Shown: positions 43,579 through 51,890 of the stretch, piece by piece
Layout of the letters: every line of letters starts with the position of its first letter
Position numbering within the stretch: the stretch's first letter is position 1
Source of the DNA: Flavobacteriaceae bacterium
GTDB taxonomy: Bacteria; Bacteroidota; Bacteroidia; Flavobacteriales; Flavobacteriaceae
Length of the DNA stretch: 64,000 bases
Assembly: GCA_021647405.1 (NCBI GenBank)
Contig: JAKIUU010000013.1
Location: forward strand, 1 to 64,000
Direction of reading: 5' to 3'
Program-made: the position numbers and the translations under genes
Notes under the pieces: generated by a model
The model's input: the letters and a program-made list of their open reading frames with translations, nothing else
Database searches by the model: none
What the model was told of the DNA's origin: nothing

Positions 43579-44631
43579 ATGTTAGAAAATAAAGAAAACA
43601 CCCGAACCAGTTTGGCCGAATTAGGCGAATTTGGACTTATAGATCACCTGACTAAAGGGATTAAATTAATCCATAAATCGTCTGTAAAAGGTGTGGGCGA
43701 CGATGCGGCGGTTATCAATCACAAAAACACACAGACACTTGTTACAACCGATTTGTTGATAGAAGGTGTGCATTTCGATTTGAGTTTTATGCCCCTAAAA
43801 CATTTGGGCTACAAAGCCGTGATGGTCAATTTATCTGATGTGTACGCTATGAATGGTACGCCTACTCAAATTACGGTTTCTATAGCGGCTTCTAACCGTT
43901 TTCCGCTTGAAGCGATAGAAGAATTATACGCCGGTATTCATTTGGCTTGTAAAAATTATCAAGTCGATTTAGTAGGAGGAGACACCACTTCTTCAACCAA
44001 AGGTTTATTGATAAGTATCACTGCTATTGGTGAAGCTAAAGCTGATGAAATTGTATATCGTAATGGTGCCAAACAAAACGATTTGTTAATCGTTACGGGT
44101 GATTTAGGCGCCGCTTATTTGGGCTTACAAGTTTTAGAACGCGAAAAACAAGTTTTTGAAGTCAATCCACAATCGCAACCCGATTTAGACCAGTATTCTT
44201 ATTTAATAGAGCGTCAATTAAAACCAGAAGCTCGGAAAGATATCGTTAAATTATTAGCCGATTTAAAAGTAAAACCCACCGCTATGATTGATATTTCGGA
44301 TGGATTAGCTTCAGAAATTATTCATATTTGTCAGCAATCAAAAGTAGGTTGTCATTTGTATGAAAATAAAATCCCACTAGACCCACAAGTTATAGCCACC
44401 TGCGAAGAATTTAAATTAGACAGTACTACCATCGCTTTAAGCGGCGGCGAAGATTACGAATTGCTCTTTACCGTTGCCCAATCTGATTTCGATAAGATAA
44501 AAGGCAATCCTAATTTTACGGTTATTGGTCATATGACAGAGGATTCTCTGGGCATGCAACTCATCACACGAGGTGACCAACAAATTCCTTTAACTGCCCA
44601 AGGTTGGGATGCGTTTTTGAAGAAAGCGTAA
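43579..44631 (+). CDS. thiL: Thiamine-monophosphate kinase
   Basis: ThiL phosphorylates thiamine monophosphate to the diphosphate cofactor. The 350-residue protein has VKGVGDDAAVINH (about 37-49), VDLVGGDTTSSTKGLLIS and IDISDGLASEI. It begins 7 nt after the J-domain gene. The final QQIPLTAQGWDAFLKK is duplicated at 46533-46586, and the copy here may be the incoming or the original version. No TPP riboswitch is visible upstream. Confidence 0.94.
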   Translation: MLENKENTRTSLAELGEFGLIDHLTKGIKLIHKSSVKGVGDDAAVINHKNTQTLVTTDLLIEGVHFDLSFMPLKHLGYKAVMVNLSDVYAMNGTPTQITVSIAASNRFPLEAIEELYAGIHLACKNYQVDLVGGDTTSSTKGLLISITAIGEAKADEIVYRNGAKQNDLLIVTGDLGAAYLGLQVLEREKQVFEVNPQSQPDLDQYSYLIERQLKPEARKDIVKLLADLKVKPTAMIDISDGLASEIIHICQQSKVGCHLYENKIPLDPQVIATCEEFKLDSTTIALSGGEDYELLFTVAQSDFDKIKGNPNFTVIGHMTEDSLGMQLITRGDQQIPLTAQGWDAFLKKA

Positions 44632-44693
44632 AACAGTATTGTAATTGTAGATTTTAAAATAGATTTTGTATTTTTGATTAAAAGTATAGACGT

Positions 44694-44936
44694 ATGAGTT
44701 TAGAAACAAGGAAAATATCATTTATTCAAGAATTTCTAAGATTACAAAATGAGGAAATAGTTACTGGTTTAGAAAATTTTTTAAGAAATAGAAAGATTGA
44801 ATTAGTTGAAAAAGAATTCAAACCAATGAGCCTTAATCAATTTAATAAAGAAATTGACCAAGCCCTTGATGATTCTAAAAACGACAGAATAATTAAAGCT
44901 ACAGACCTAAAAGATGAATTCCAAAAATGGAGTTAA
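44694..44936 (+). CDS. Antitoxin of a ParDE/RelBE-type pair
   Basis: The 80-residue acidic protein is predicted helical (SLETRKISFIQEFLRLQNEE, then LENFLRNRKIELVEKEFKPM) with the FNKEIDQALDDSKNDRI region seen in Bacteroidota antitoxins paired with ParE toxins. It overlaps the toxin gene by 10 nt. No clear DNA-binding fold is seen in the sequence. Assignment rests mainly on its position. Confidence 0.75.
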   Translation: MSLETRKISFIQEFLRLQNEEIVTGLENFLRNRKIELVEKEFKPMSLNQFNKEIDQALDDSKNDRIIKATDLKDEFQKWS

Positions 44937-45241
44937 TCGTTTATTGGACACAGGTAGCAGCGGATAAACTTGATAATATTTTTAACTATTATAAATTAAA
45001 AGCAAGTTTAAATATTGCCCAAAATTTAGTGAATGGAATTGTGGATTTAACAATTGACTTAGACAAAAATCCACAAATTGGTCAAAAAGAACTTCTATTA
45101 AAAGACAGACTTCAAGAGTTTAGATACTTAATTTATAAAAACTATAAAATAATTTATTGGATAAACGAAAATAAACAACGAATTGAAATTGTGAATGTTT
45201 TTGATTGTCGACAAAATCCAGATAAAATAATGAACACCTAA
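44927..45241 (+). CDS. ParE/RelE-superfamily toxin
   Basis: The 104-residue protein has the family layout: YWTQVAADKLDNIFNYY, a helical hairpin, PQIGQKELLLKDRLQEFRYLIYKNYKIIYWI and a C-terminal strand IEIVNVFDCRQNP. It starts inside the antitoxin gene, so the two are co-translated. ParE members poison gyrase and RelE members cut mRNA; which applies here cannot be told. Confidence 0.85.
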   Translation: MELIVYWTQVAADKLDNIFNYYKLKASLNIAQNLVNGIVDLTIDLDKNPQIGQKELLLKDRLQEFRYLIYKNYKIIYWINENKQRIEIVNVFDCRQNPDKIMNT

Positions 45242-45305
45242 TAAAAGCCAGTTGCCAGTACCAATAATGCGTATAAAAATTGCTTAATTCAATAAAATAG
45301 AAAGT

Positions 45306-45854
45306 TTAAAAAGTATAGCCTATTCTTAAATGTAAATCTGCGGCAGTATCGTTAAAACGGCTATCATCTAAATCAATATAATAGCCAATACCCAAACCCA
45401 ACTCATAGGTAAAATGTTTGCCAATAGTGCGTTTAATACCCCATTTTGGTATTATAGATAAAGAATTCGTAACACTTCCTCGCGTATTAGATATCACAAA
45501 TAAATCAGGAACATAAAAGAATTCTAAAGCTAAAAAATTAGCTGAATTTTTTAAAATACTTTTCCCCTTCTTGCTTCTTTTTTTAAGATTATAATAAAAT
45601 CGAGGTTCGGCTGTAATAGTGGGTGCAAGAACATAAATAAAACCTACGCTGCTACCAGCAATAAATCCACCGTCCAATCCTATTTCACTTCTTAGAGCTA
45701 TGGTATTTGTGAGTTTGGCTTCGTTATAAAACCAAAAACCTAATGTACCTGTCTGAATGCCATAAATTGATTTTTCAACACTTATTTTATTTTGACTTTG
45801 TACATTAAAATAAGAAGCCATAAGGATTATTGAAAGTAGAATTGTTTTTTTCAT
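45306..45854 (-). CDS. Putative outer-membrane beta-barrel protein
   Basis: The 182-residue protein has a signal peptide (MKKTILLSIILMASYFNVQSQ) and alternating strands ending in YELGLGIGYYIDLDD and LHLRIGYTF, whose terminal Phe is typical of barrels. No family is recognised. It follows a similar protein after 13 nt, and both lie in the cassette bounded by the two thiL tails. Confidence 0.65.
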   Translation of the reverse strand: MKKTILLSIILMASYFNVQSQNKISVEKSIYGIQTGTLGFWFYNEAKLTNTIALRSEIGLDGGFIAGSSVGFIYVLAPTITAEPRFYYNLKKRSKKGKSILKNSANFLALEFFYVPDLFVISNTRGSVTNSLSIIPKWGIKRTIGKHFTYELGLGIGYYIDLDDSRFNDTAADLHLRIGYTF

Positions 45855-45867
45855 TAGAACATTGTTT

Positions 45868-46440
45868 TTAATTAAATTGAATACCTAAAGAAATGCCAAC
45901 GCTTTCTCTAAGAATATCAGTATTATTATCTAAAATAAAATTTTTGAATTTAAAAATAGCACTTATCTCATAATTAAAAGGGGACTCATTTATATTAAAA
46001 GCGTATCCAACACCAATTTTACCAGATTTTCCTTTTTTAAAATTACCTACAGCTATATTGAGCCCTGTATTTAGCAGTAAAAAGGGACTCTCTTTGTTAT
46101 AATCATTAAAATACCACTTTAACTGAGCAACTAATGGCAAGGCATTAAGATTCTCCTTAAAATTAAAAGACATGCCTATACCCGCAGAAAAAGCAAGTTT
46201 TCTAAAAAATACAATACCATAAAAACTATTTAACTCCATGCCCATGCCTTGTCCTTGAAAGGTCCCATGATATGTTCCTTGGAATTGCCCCTGGTTTACA
46301 AATTCACCGGTAGAGGAGTTATCTTTATTCATAAATAATTCAAGGTTAAAAGAATGTGTTAGAGTAATTACTCTTTGTTTATCTTGCGTATAACCTAGAA
46401 AGGATATAAATAAGGCTAAACAAATAAAGTGATATTTCAT
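45868..46440 (-). CDS. Putative outer-membrane beta-barrel protein
   Basis: The 190-residue protein has a signal peptide (MKYHFICLALFISFLGYTQ), a Gly/Gln-rich segment GQFQGTYHGTFQGQGMGMEL (about 52-71) and barrel-like strands ending in VGISLGIQFN. No named family is recognised. It is the upstream gene of a two-gene unit. Confidence 0.65.
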   Translation of the reverse strand: MKYHFICLALFISFLGYTQDKQRVITLTHSFNLELFMNKDNSSTGEFVNQGQFQGTYHGTFQGQGMGMELNSFYGIVFFRKLAFSAGIGMSFNFKENLNALPLVAQLKWYFNDYNKESPFLLLNTGLNIAVGNFKKGKSGKIGVGYAFNINESPFNYEISAIFKFKNFILDNNTDILRESVGISLGIQFN

Positions 46441-46532
46441 AAAAGGTTGTGAAATGTAAAATATATCTGGTTAAATATATTATCACAAATATAATACCAA
46501 AACTTTTTAATTACAACATAACCCGTGCCGTC

Positions 46533-46586
46533 CAACAAATTCCCCTAACTGCTCAAGGTTGGGATGCGTTTTTAAAGAAAGAATAA
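46533..46586 (+). pseudogene. Displaced thiL 3'-end fragment
   Basis: 54 nt reading QQIPLTAQGWDAFLKKE then TAA, against QQIPLTAQGWDAFLKKA at 44578-44631. There are six base differences, four of them synonymous; the other two fall together in the last sense codon (Ala to Glu). No thiL sequence lies upstream of it. Confidence 0.85.
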
Positions 46587-46588
46587 AT

Positions 46589-46682
46589 TATATTTGTACT
46601 TTATAATAAACATAAAATATTAAAAATGTTTATTACAGTAAACAAAAATATAGTATATTTGTATTTTAAAGAATACAAATAT
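46589..46682 (+). promoter_or_regulatory. Promoter/operator region of the AAA ATPase gene
   Basis: Two TATATTTG -7 boxes (46589-46596 and 46654-46661) precede the gene. ATTTGTATT and AATACAAAT, 9-bp perfect arms separated by TTAAAG (46658-46681), run into the start codon, a good place for a repressor. Confidence 0.5.
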
Positions 46683-47877
46683 GGAATTGTTACGTCAAAA
46701 GCATACCAATATTATCAATGAAGTTGATTTATCCTTTCAACGGTATTTATTAAAACAATTACCTTTTAATGAGCGACTTATTGGTATTAAAGGGTCAAGA
46801 GGTGTTGGTAAGACCACACTTTTACTTCAGTATATTAAGCAATACTACGGCGTGGTGTCTGATAAAGCTTTGTATATTTCTCTAGATGATTTATATTTCA
46901 CAGCGCATAATTTAACCGATTTTGTGTCAGAATTTGTAGCCAAAGGAGGAACGCATTTATTTATAGATGAGGTTCATAAATACAAAAATTGGTCGATAGA
47001 ATTAAAAAATATCTATGATAGTTATGCTAAATTACAAATTGTTTTTACGGGATCGTCTTTATTAGAAATTCTCAATGCACGTAGCGATTTGAGCAGAAGG
47101 GCTTTGGTTTATACTATGCAAGGAATGTCGTTTAGAGAATTCTTAAACTTTAATTATAAGACTGATTTTAAATCTTTAAGTCTATTGGATATATTAAATA
47201 ATCATGTCGAAATAGCCAATCAACTAACTAATGAAATAAAGGTTCTAAAATATTTTCACACTTATTTAAAAGTAGGCTATTTCCCGTTTTATAATAAAAA
47301 CGAAACCTTGTATTATCAACGATTACAAGAGATTATTAATATGATACTTGAAATAGAATTGCCTTTATTGCGAAATACAGATATTTCAATTATCGGTAAA
47401 ATAAAACAGTTATTGTATGTTATTAGTCAGTCTGTTCCTTTTAAACCGAACATTTCAGCTTTATCAAATAAAATAAAAACGACGCGTAAAACTTTGCTAG
47501 AATACTTGCATTATTTAAACGATGCCAATGTTTTAAAATCATTAAATAAGGATAATTTTGGTGTAAGTGTGTTGCAAAAACCTGAAAAGCTCTATTTTGA
47601 AAATACTAATTACCTTTATGCTATTAGGGGTACTGAACCAAATATAGGTAGTATAAGAGAAATGTTTTTTTTAAATCAGTTATCTCAAAAACACCAGTTG
47701 ACTTATCCTGATAAAGGCGATTTTAAAGTGGATGATCATTATATTTTTGAGATAGGAGGTAAGGCTAAAACAAATAAACAAATAGCAGGAATTGAAAATG
47801 CCTTTATTGCCTCAGATGATATTGAGTTTGGTTACGAAAATAAAATTCCGTTATGGTTGTTTGGGTTTTTGTACTAA
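46681..47877 (+). CDS. AAA_14/DUF4143-type ATPase
   Basis: The 398-residue protein has Walker A KGSRGVGKTTLLLQY (about 38), Walker B HLFIDEVHKYKNW (about 97) and sensor VFTGSSLLEI, followed by a DUF4143 domain with a degraded nuclease-like end (YIFEIGGKAKTNKQI). Such ATPases are common in Bacteroidota and archaea, but no cellular role is established. It is a single gene with an inverted repeat over its start codon. Confidence 0.87.
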   Translation: MELLRQKHTNIINEVDLSFQRYLLKQLPFNERLIGIKGSRGVGKTTLLLQYIKQYYGVVSDKALYISLDDLYFTAHNLTDFVSEFVAKGGTHLFIDEVHKYKNWSIELKNIYDSYAKLQIVFTGSSLLEILNARSDLSRRALVYTMQGMSFREFLNFNYKTDFKSLSLLDILNNHVEIANQLTNEIKVLKYFHTYLKVGYFPFYNKNETLYYQRLQEIINMILEIELPLLRNTDISIIGKIKQLLYVISQSVPFKPNISALSNKIKTTRKTLLEYLHYLNDANVLKSLNKDNFGVSVLQKPEKLYFENTNYLYAIRGTEPNIGSIREMFFLNQLSQKHQLTYPDKGDFKVDDHYIFEIGGKAKTNKQIAGIENAFIASDDIEFGYENKIPLWLFGFLY

Positions 47878-48671
47878 GTTTTAAAACACAAACGGCAAAA
47901 ACGGCTTAATTCTGCCAAAACGATGTCTTTATTTTCAATAAATCCCATATGGCCACCCTCTAAATAAACAACCTGAACATCTGGTAATGTTTGCAGCTTT
48001 TTTTTGAGTGGTATGGTTTTTATAGCAAGATCTTCTTTACCTATAAAAACCAGTGTTTTAAAAGTATTATCTTCTAGAAGATCAGACAAATCTTCGCGAA
48101 TTTTCATACCTTCTAAAGCGGCAACAATACCTTGTTTTGAGGTTTTTAAAGCTTCTTTTAAAATATGCTGCATTTCTCTTTTAAAAACGACTTTATTTTT
48201 ATCGGCAAACAAACCCGGAATAGCGATTTTAATTATGATTTCTGGATTTTTTTTAACGATTTCTATTGTTTTATTTCTATCACTTACCTTATTAGGATTA
48301 TCAGATAAAAATGTAGAGTTTAAAAGACAAATCCCTTTGATGTTTTGTGGAAATAATTTTGCAAAAGCCATCGCCACATAACCGCCCATACTGTGTCCAA
48401 TGATGATTACTTTTCTTAATCTTAATTTATTGAGAACTGTTTTAACCATTTGAGCTTGCTGATCCATGGTATGCACATAGCCCAAATTATCGGTTTTTCC
48501 GTGACCCAATAAATCAATACAAACCACACGGTATTTCTGCGACAAAATCGCTGAGATATCATTCCAAATGTTTAAATTTTCTAAAAACCCGTGCAATAAA
48601 ACTACAGCAGATCCTTTACCTTGTTGGGTAAAATGGACTTGGCAGTTTTTGTATTGGATAAAATTAGGCAT
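47874..48671 (-). CDS. Alpha/beta-fold hydrolase
   Basis: The 265-residue protein has an oxyanion HGFLENLNIW, the nucleophile elbow GHSMGGYVAM (Ser about 94), the acid region FIGKEDLAIK and the His in EGGHMGFIEN. It is a small esterase/lipase-like member; the substrate is not readable. It converges on the ATPase gene with 4 nt overlap. Confidence 0.87.
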   Translation of the reverse strand: MPNFIQYKNCQVHFTQQGKGSAVVLLHGFLENLNIWNDISAILSQKYRVVCIDLLGHGKTDNLGYVHTMDQQAQMVKTVLNKLRLRKVIIIGHSMGGYVAMAFAKLFPQNIKGICLLNSTFLSDNPNKVSDRNKTIEIVKKNPEIIIKIAIPGLFADKNKVVFKREMQHILKEALKTSKQGIVAALEGMKIREDLSDLLEDNTFKTLVFIGKEDLAIKTIPLKKKLQTLPDVQVVYLEGGHMGFIENKDIVLAELSRFCRLCFKT

Positions 48672-48698
48672 AGATAAAAAAGACTGTTCTAAAAATTC

Positions 48699-48807
48699 AC
48701 GTCAGTTTGAGTGGTCACGCCTTAGCGTGATTGTATCGAAAACAAGTGATTTTAATATACAAATACTTCTCGATATACCCACTTGATGTGGGTACTCGAA
48801 GCGACGT
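48699..48807. repeat. Cloverleaf-like interspersed repeat
   Basis: Outer arms ACGTCAGTTTGAGT (48699-48712) and ACTCGAAGCGACGT (48794-48807) pair at 11 of 14 positions. Inside are hairpins TCACGC-ctta-GCGTGA (48715-48730), TATCGA with TCGATA (48734-48739, 48770-48775) and TACCCAC-ttgat-GTGGGTA (48776-48794). It fills the gap between the hydrolase and pepP. Confidence 0.75.
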
Positions 48808-48816
48808 TAGTATGTT

Positions 48817-50112
48817 TTATGACGACTTCATCAAAGCCTCAATTTCCGTAATTTCAATAGGTATATTGGCCATTAAATTCAGCGGTTCGCCTTGTTCTTG
48901 AATCACGTAATCGTCCTCTATACGGATACCCAAATTTTCTTCGGGAATATAAATGCCGGGTTCTACAGTAAACACCATATCGGCTTGCATGGGCTCGGTT
49001 AAAATACCGTAATCGTGGGTGTCTAAGCCCATATGATGCGAGGTGCCGTGCATAAAATATTTTTTATAAGCCGGCCAAGCGGGGTCTTCATTTTTAACAT
49101 CGTCTTGGGTAATTAAGTCCAATCCTATGAGTTCTTGCGTCATTATTTTACCCACTTCAACGTGGTAATCGGCCCAAATAGTACCGGGGATTAGCATTTT
49201 AGCCGCCGCTTTTTTAACACGTAAAACGGCGTTATAGACATCCGCTTGACGGGGCGTAAATTTACCAGAAACGGGCACGCAACGTGTCATATCACTCGCA
49301 TATTGTGCATAGGAAGCCCCTACATCTAAGAGCATTACATCGCCGGCTTTACATTCCTGATTGTTTTCTATATAGTGCAACACACAAGCGTTGTAACCGC
49401 TGGCAATTATGGGCGTATAGGCAAAACCATCGGCACGGTTGCGCAAAAATTCGTGTGTAAATTCGGCTTCTACTTCATATTCCATCACGCCGGGTTTTGT
49501 AAAACCTAAAATACGCCTAAAGCCTTTTTCGGTAATATTACAAGCCTGTTGAATTAATGCAATTTCTTGGGGCTCTTTTACAGAACGCAAACGTTGTAAA
49601 ATGGGCTGACTGCGTAAATAAGTATGTGCAGGATATTTGTCTTTACACCATTTTACAAAACGCGCTTCGCGTGTTTCGGTTTCTACGTTGGCACGATAGT
49701 GTTCGTTAGTATTTAAATAAACAGCTTGTGCTGAAGTCATCACTTCAAAAAAAACTTTTTCGAACTCCTGTAGCCAGAAAACCGATTTAATACCACTGGT
49801 ATCAAAAGCCTGTTCTTTGTTGAGTTTAGCACCTTCCCAAACGGCAATACGGGCGTTGGTTTCTTTTAAAAAGAGCATTTCTCTGTGCTCAGGTTTGGGC
49901 GCATCGGGGAATATAACCAAGATACTCTCTTCTTGATTGACGCCCGAGAGATAAAAAATATCGCGGTGTTGGACAAAAGGCAAAGTGCTGTCGGCACTAA
50001 CAGGATATATGTCGTTAGAGTTAAATACAGCCAATGAGTTGGCTTGCATTTTAGCTGTAAATTTCTGACGGTTTTTAATGAATAAGTTACAGTCTATAGG
50101 TAGGTATTTCAT
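48817..50112 (-). CDS. pepP: Xaa-Pro aminopeptidase (aminopeptidase P)
   Basis: This M24B metallopeptidase cleaves an N-terminal residue before Pro. The 431-residue enzyme has the creatinase-type N-terminal domain and a pita-bread domain with metal ligands in LLDVGASYAQYASDMTR, FMHGTSHHMGLDTHD, FTVEPGIYIPEEN and GIRIEDDYVI. A TACCTTTG -7 box lies at 50151-50144 on the minus strand. Confidence 0.94.
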   Translation of the reverse strand: MKYLPIDCNLFIKNRQKFTAKMQANSLAVFNSNDIYPVSADSTLPFVQHRDIFYLSGVNQEESILVIFPDAPKPEHREMLFLKETNARIAVWEGAKLNKEQAFDTSGIKSVFWLQEFEKVFFEVMTSAQAVYLNTNEHYRANVETETREARFVKWCKDKYPAHTYLRSQPILQRLRSVKEPQEIALIQQACNITEKGFRRILGFTKPGVMEYEVEAEFTHEFLRNRADGFAYTPIIASGYNACVLHYIENNQECKAGDVMLLDVGASYAQYASDMTRCVPVSGKFTPRQADVYNAVLRVKKAAAKMLIPGTIWADYHVEVGKIMTQELIGLDLITQDDVKNEDPAWPAYKKYFMHGTSHHMGLDTHDYGILTEPMQADMVFTVEPGIYIPEENLGIRIEDDYVIQEQGEPLNLMANIPIEITEIEALMKSS

Positions 50113-50242
50113 AGTTGATTAATATAAAATTATCTAAGATTTACAAAGGTATCAAAATTAAAGATTACTTTATATCAATATCTGTTTTAGTATTTTAATA
50201 CTTTGGTTATCTTTAAGCGCTTAAAATTTAATAAATAATCTT

Positions 50243-51100
50243 ATGAAAAGTATGAAATTAGGAGTATTGATAATCCTTTTTTTAGGGTCTATTACTTTAA
50301 ATGCTCAAAAAAAAGCATATCAAATTTACAATGCCAACGGACATAAAATAACCTATAAAAAGATGTTAAAAAAGTTGGCTAAAGCCGATATTGTTTTTTT
50401 TGGCGAAGATCATAACAACCCCATTGCGCATTGGTTAGAGTTAGAATTAACAATCGATTTGTTTAAGAAACGCCAACTTATTTTAGGTGCAGAAATGTTT
50501 GAAACCGATAACCAACAGGGTTTGTCGGATTATATTTCTGGTGTGATAGATGCAAAACAACTTAAAGATACAATTCGCCTTTGGAAAAATTATAAAACAG
50601 ATTATAAACCTTTGGTAGAATTTGCAAAAAAGAATCAAATTGAGTTTATTGCCACTAATGTGCCCAGACGCTATGCCAGTTTGGTCTATCACAAAGGCTT
50701 TAAAGGCTTAGATTCTTTAAGTGAAAATGAAAAACAATGGTTTCCTAAAATCCCCATTAAATATGATGCTTCACTTCCCGGCTATGTTAAAATGCTTAAT
50801 ATGATGGAAGGTCATAGCGGCGATAATTTACCCAAATCGCAAGCCCTTAAAGATGCCACAATGGCCAATTCTATTGCAAATAATTATGAGGTAGGTAAAT
50901 TGTTTTTCCATCTCAACGGTTCTTATCATTCAAATGATTATGAGGGTATTTTATGGTATTTAAAACAACAATTGCCACAAGTTAAAATTGTAACAATTTG
51001 TCTGACAGAACAAAAGTCTATTTTAAAAGTAGCGGCAGATAATAAAAACAAAGCCAATTTTATAATTCTTGTTCCAGATACCATGACCAAGACAAATTAA
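50243..51100 (+). CDS. ChaN-family (heme-binding uptake, Tiki-like) protein
   Basis: The 285-residue protein has a signal peptide (MKSMKLGVLIILFLGSITLNAQ), then ADIVFFGEDHNNPIAHWLEL and LILGAEMFETDNQQGLSDYISG, the signature of the Cofac_haem_bdg (ChaN) family. ATNVPRRYASLVYHKG and HLNGSYHSNDYEGI are further family motifs. No lipobox Cys is seen, so it is probably soluble in the periplasm. Homologues bind heme; its function is not settled. Confidence 0.85.
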   Translation: MKSMKLGVLIILFLGSITLNAQKKAYQIYNANGHKITYKKMLKKLAKADIVFFGEDHNNPIAHWLELELTIDLFKKRQLILGAEMFETDNQQGLSDYISGVIDAKQLKDTIRLWKNYKTDYKPLVEFAKKNQIEFIATNVPRRYASLVYHKGFKGLDSLSENEKQWFPKIPIKYDASLPGYVKMLNMMEGHSGDNLPKSQALKDATMANSIANNYEVGKLFFHLNGSYHSNDYEGILWYLKQQLPQVKIVTICLTEQKSILKVAADNKNKANFIILVPDTMTKTN

Positions 51101-51121
51101 TTTTGCTTATTAATCGTTATA

Positions 51122-51886
51122 ATGAAAATACATCACTTAAGAAATGCCACTTTAATTGTTGAAGCAGCAGAATTTTTTATTTTGGTTGATCCGATGCTCG
51201 GCGCAAAAGGGACGTTCACTCCTTTTTCGTTTTTTCGGTATAAACCTAAAAAAAATCCGTTGGTTGATTTGCCCGCATCAGCAAGTTCTTTATTAAAAAA
51301 AATAACCCACTGTTTGATAACCCATCAACATCTAGATCATTTAGATAAAGAAGGCATACATTTTCTTAAGGAAAAAAACATTCCCGTTAGTTGTAATTTT
51401 AAGGATGATTCCGATTTATCTAAACACAGATTAAACATTCAATCAGTTCTTAAGCCTTGGGATGCGCAAGATTATTTAGGTGGTAAAATTATAGGAATCC
51501 CTGCAAAACACGGATACGGATGGGTACATAAACCCATGGGAAATGTAATGGGTTTTTTTTTGGCATTGCCAAATTGTCCTTCAATTTATATAAGTGCAGA
51601 TACCATTTATACCAATGAAGTTGAAAAAGTATTTAAAACCTTAAGACCAGATATTTCTGTTGTTGCTTCGGGTGTAGCAAGGTTAGATATTGGGCAACCA
51701 CTCCTTATGACAATTGATGATATTATTCGATTTGTAAAGCGATCGCCTAAAAAAGTTATTGCAAATCATTTAGAAGCACTTAACCATTGCCCTACCACAC
51801 GAAAATACCTTAAAGAGATTTTAAAGAACAAAGGACTTTTAAGTAAAGTTTTTATTCCAGAGGATGGTGAAACGATAGTATTTTAA
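51122..51886 (+). CDS. MBL-fold metal-dependent hydrolase
   Basis: The 254-residue cytoplasmic protein (no signal peptide) has the metal-binding ITHQHLDHLDKEGI (about 62), PAKHGYGWVHKP, ISADTIYT and NHLEALNHCPTTR, matching the UlaG/NAPE-PLD-like branch of the fold. It follows the ChaN-like gene after 21 nt. The substrate is unknown. Confidence 0.85.
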   Translation: MKIHHLRNATLIVEAAEFFILVDPMLGAKGTFTPFSFFRYKPKKNPLVDLPASASSLLKKITHCLITHQHLDHLDKEGIHFLKEKNIPVSCNFKDDSDLSKHRLNIQSVLKPWDAQDYLGGKIIGIPAKHGYGWVHKPMGNVMGFFLALPNCPSIYISADTIYTNEVEKVFKTLRPDISVVASGVARLDIGQPLLMTIDDIIRFVKRSPKKVIANHLEALNHCPTTRKYLKEILKNKGLLSKVFIPEDGETIVF

Positions 51887-51890
51887 AAAT

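Noticed and set aside
43400..43600. TPP riboswitch for thiL
   Set aside because: thiL starts 7 nt after the preceding gene and there is no room or motif for an aptamer.
50243..51886. Heme-uptake operon of the ChaN-like gene with the MBL hydrolase
   Set aside because: No TonB-dependent receptor or heme ABC genes are adjacent, and the hydrolase family has no known heme role.
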